DNA of 64,000 nt, taken from NCBI RefSeq assembly GCF_001422725.1, contig NZ_LMMA01000010.1:1-64000 (forward strand), given 5' to 3'. How positions within the stretch are numbered: position 1 is the first letter of the stretch; each line of letters starts with the position of its first letter. Source of the stretch: Flavobacterium sp. Leaf82 (lineage in GTDB: Bacteria; Bacteroidota; Bacteroidia; Flavobacteriales; Flavobacteriaceae). The position numbers and the translations under genes were made by a program. The notes beneath the pieces are model-generated. The model worked only from the letters and a program-made list of their open reading frames with translations. It ran no database searches and was not told the origin of the DNA. Shown one piece after another: positions 62,217 to 64,000 of this stretch.

Positions 62217-64000
62217 GTGGTACAGAAATTAATTATAGGGAATTTATAAAATATGTACATCAAAAATTTGCGGACGATATTTCTTCAGAAGAAGTAGAGG
62301 ATTTACTTCATTTAGAAGAAAGTTACAATAAAGATAGTCCTGCATCATTAGGAAAATCTCTTTCTTTGAATAGACTTATTTTCTCAGGAACTAAGCTATC
62401 AGGTGACCTGATTAATTTCGATGAGATTTTACACAAAGGAATCAATATTTGGATTGCAGACAATCATAAAGGGAAGTCTACAATATTTAAGATTATCAAA
62501 TTTGCACTTACCGGGAATGATAGTATAAAGAAAGATATCAAATTGTGGATAGATGAAATCCTCTTAGAATTTACGATAGGAAGAATTACTTACACATGTC
62601 ATATTGATCGTACTGGTCGGGACAAGGGAGCGCTCTATAGTTTTAACATTGATCAATACAATTTCTTTAAAGGAAATCAAAAATTAGATACGTTACAAAA
62701 AGATGTAGAATTTGTATTTAATAGCAGACAAGATTTTGAAGATAAGTTACAAAAATTCTTTTTTGAACAATTTTCATTTTATAATCTTAAATATACACAA
62801 AAGACTGGTGGAAAGGATTCATTCGATTTAACTACATCAAGTCTCAGCTGGTCAACTTATTTTAAATCAATATATTTAGAATCAAGTAATTATGAATATT
62901 TATTTTTTGATACTGAGAAATTTGGTGCTCAAGGAAAAAAAATATTTGAAATGATTTTAGGTCTGCCTTTGACTTATCCGATAAATATGCTTAACGTGCA
63001 ACGAGATCGTGTTTCTGAAAAAATTGGCCAGATCAAACTTGTAGATAAATCAAAAACAGACACAACAAAGTCAACAAAAGAAAAGCTTGATAAGAGATAT
63101 CAAGAAGTATTAAAAGAACTAGAGTTAATTAATAAAAATACCGAGATTAATTTTAATGAGCGTCCATTAATCGAAGAATATACTAAAATCCAAGACAAGG
63201 TAAATCAGATACGGATAAACCAAAGAACAGTTACGGATTCTTACCAGGCTGAAAAGGCAAAACTTATTCCGCTCGAAGAAGAAATTAGAAATTTAGAAAG
63301 TGACAAGCGTAAGATTGATGCTGAAATTATTAAGTTGAAAAAGCAAGAGTTAAATTTAGAGCTTTATAAGCAGTCACAAAGCTTTTTTAGCAATTTAGAT
63401 ATTAAAACTTGTCCTCATTGTGAACTTCAAGTCAGCGATGCTAAAAAAGAAAACGAAAGAGACCATCATATTTGTAGTCTTTGTGGAGAAGAATCTACGG
63501 AGCAAAAAGTTGAGGAATCTGAAATTTTACAAAAAGCAAACCAGATTAAAGATGAAATTAACGGGCATAATGATAAATTAAAAAAAATTAATACTACAAT
63601 TAACGATGCTGAATTAGTAGTTAAGAAAGTTAAAAAGAGCATACAAGATCATTATGGAAAGATGATAGCCATCCCTTCAATAGATTCAGACAACAAAAGG
63701 CTTAAAGAAATAGAAAACGAAATAGCACTAATCAATAAGGAAAGGGAAAAACATAAAAATCCGATAGAAAAAAAAGATCAATTAATAAAAGAAGAGGCTG
63801 TTCTTAATTTCCAACTAGAAGAGATTAAGAAGATGGAATTAAATGTGGTTTCTGAAGAATTGGTTACACTTAACTTAAAAAAAACTATACTCGATTATGC
63901 TCTTTCTGCATTAGAAAAAAAACGTATTATTTTAAATAAGGATATTCTTGGTAAACTTGAACAATTAATATTGAATGAAATTAATGCTTTTGGACTAAAG
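62213..64000 (+). CDS. SMC/Rad50-like ATPase, 3' end outside window
   Basis: At least 596 codons, open to the window edge. A P-loop variant is at A82-D-N-H-K-G-K-S-T90, after a beta-rich start as in AAA_23/Rad50-type ATPases. A long coiled coil begins about residue 285. Inside it are two cysteine pairs, C400-P-H-C403 and C421-S-L-C424, a zinc-ribbon insertion where Rad50 has its zinc hook. The second coiled-coil arm follows; the ABC signature and Walker B should lie beyond the window. It is coupled to the upstream gene by an ATGA overlap. The likely role is sensing or binding nucleic acid or foreign components and controlling an effector in a defence system. ATPase family is strong; system type is inferred. 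Confidence 0.8.
   Translation, partial: MSGTEINYREFIKYVHQKFADDISSEEVEDLLHLEESYNKDSPASLGKSLSLNRLIFSGTKLSGDLINFDEILHKGINIWIADNHKGKSTIFKIIKFALTGNDSIKKDIKLWIDEILLEFTIGRITYTCHIDRTGRDKGALYSFNIDQYNFFKGNQKLDTLQKDVEFVFNSRQDFEDKLQKFFFEQFSFYNLKYTQKTGGKDSFDLTTSSLSWSTYFKSIYLESSNYEYLFFDTEKFGAQGKKIFEMILGLPLTYPINMLNVQRDRVSEKIGQIKLVDKSKTDTTKSTKEKLDKRYQEVLKELELINKNTEINFNERPLIEEYTKIQDKVNQIRINQRTVTDSYQAEKAKLIPLEEEIRNLESDKRKIDAEIIKLKKQELNLELYKQSQSFFSNLDIKTCPHCELQVSDAKKENERDHHICSLCGEESTEQKVEESEILQKANQIKDEINGHNDKLKKINTTINDAELVVKKVKKSIQDHYGKMIAIPSIDSDNKRLKEIENEIALINKEREKHKNPIEKKDQLIKEEAVLNFQLEEIKKMELNVVSEELVTLNLKKTILDYALSALEKKRIILNKDILGKLEQLILNEINAFGLK

Noticed and set aside
1..64000. Insertion sequences, CRISPR arrays, tRNA or rRNA genes
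   Set aside because: I looked for transposase-like frames, regularly spaced repeats and tRNA-like stems in the gene-free stretches and saw none.

Overview
The window is AT-rich DNA, almost certainly from a member of the Bacteroidota (Flavobacterium / Chryseobacterium / Flexibacter-like). The evidence is the base composition, weak ribosome-binding sites, a Bacteroidota outer-membrane beta-barrel protein with a carboxypeptidase-regulatory-like N-terminus, and a TAnnTTTG-type -7 promoter element. About 59.7 kb is one side of a large nonribosomal peptide synthetase (NRPS) cluster, with every gene on the + strand and short gaps. It enters the window already in progress (the first gene lacks its 5' end) and ends at a clear intrinsic terminator at 59709-59750. 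The last 4 kb is an unrelated, defence-like operon that runs off the right edge.

First NRPS block (1-29598). Adenylation specificities were read by eye from the ten binding-pocket positions. The order is A(Orn)-T-C-A(Gly)-T; outer-membrane barrel; docking-C-A(Asp)-T-C; an Fe(II)/2-oxoglutarate dioxygenase fused to a class II aldolase (probable Asp beta-hydroxylase); degenerate C-A(Asp)-T-C-FkbH(glyceryl loading)-VOC-T; a class A beta-lactamase-like protein; docking-C-A(Thr)-T-C-A(diamino-acid-like code)-T-TE with a Cys nucleophile. Directly after come a PAPS-type sulfotransferase (29573), a class III aminotransferase (30477) and an APS kinase (32055). A diamino acid at the last module, a Cys thioesterase, a sulfotransferase and a PAPS-supply gene together match the logic of monobactam formation as described for sulfazecin. 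My leading hypothesis is therefore an N-sulfonated beta-lactam carrying a long acidic peptide. From memory, oligopeptide monobactams were reported from Flexibacter in the 1980s, which would fit the host phylum; I cannot match structures here.

Second NRPS block (34074-59677). An O-carbamoyltransferase is followed by half-C-A(Asp)-T-E, a serine beta-lactamase/DD-peptidase-family lipoprotein, docking-C-A(Gly)-T, a CmlA-like diiron hydroxylase, docking-C-A(unassigned)-T-E-C-A(Ser)-T-E', then 'E-C-A(atypical, no Asp235)-T-TE(Ser), and a stand-alone type II thioesterase. One epimerization domain is broken across two reading frames at about 54340. Two different terminal thioesterases mean either two assembly lines and two products, or a convergent pathway.

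Between the blocks are two non-coding stretches with possible regulatory structure: a long imperfect palindrome before the APS kinase (31935-31984), and a 12-bp direct repeat with a 22-bp period before the carbamoyltransferase (33458-33491). Right of the terminator (60104-64000) lie a HEPN-motif protein, a small probable winged-helix middle component and an SMC/Rad50-like ATPase with a zinc-binding coiled-coil insertion. This layout resembles ABC-ATPase three-component conflict systems.
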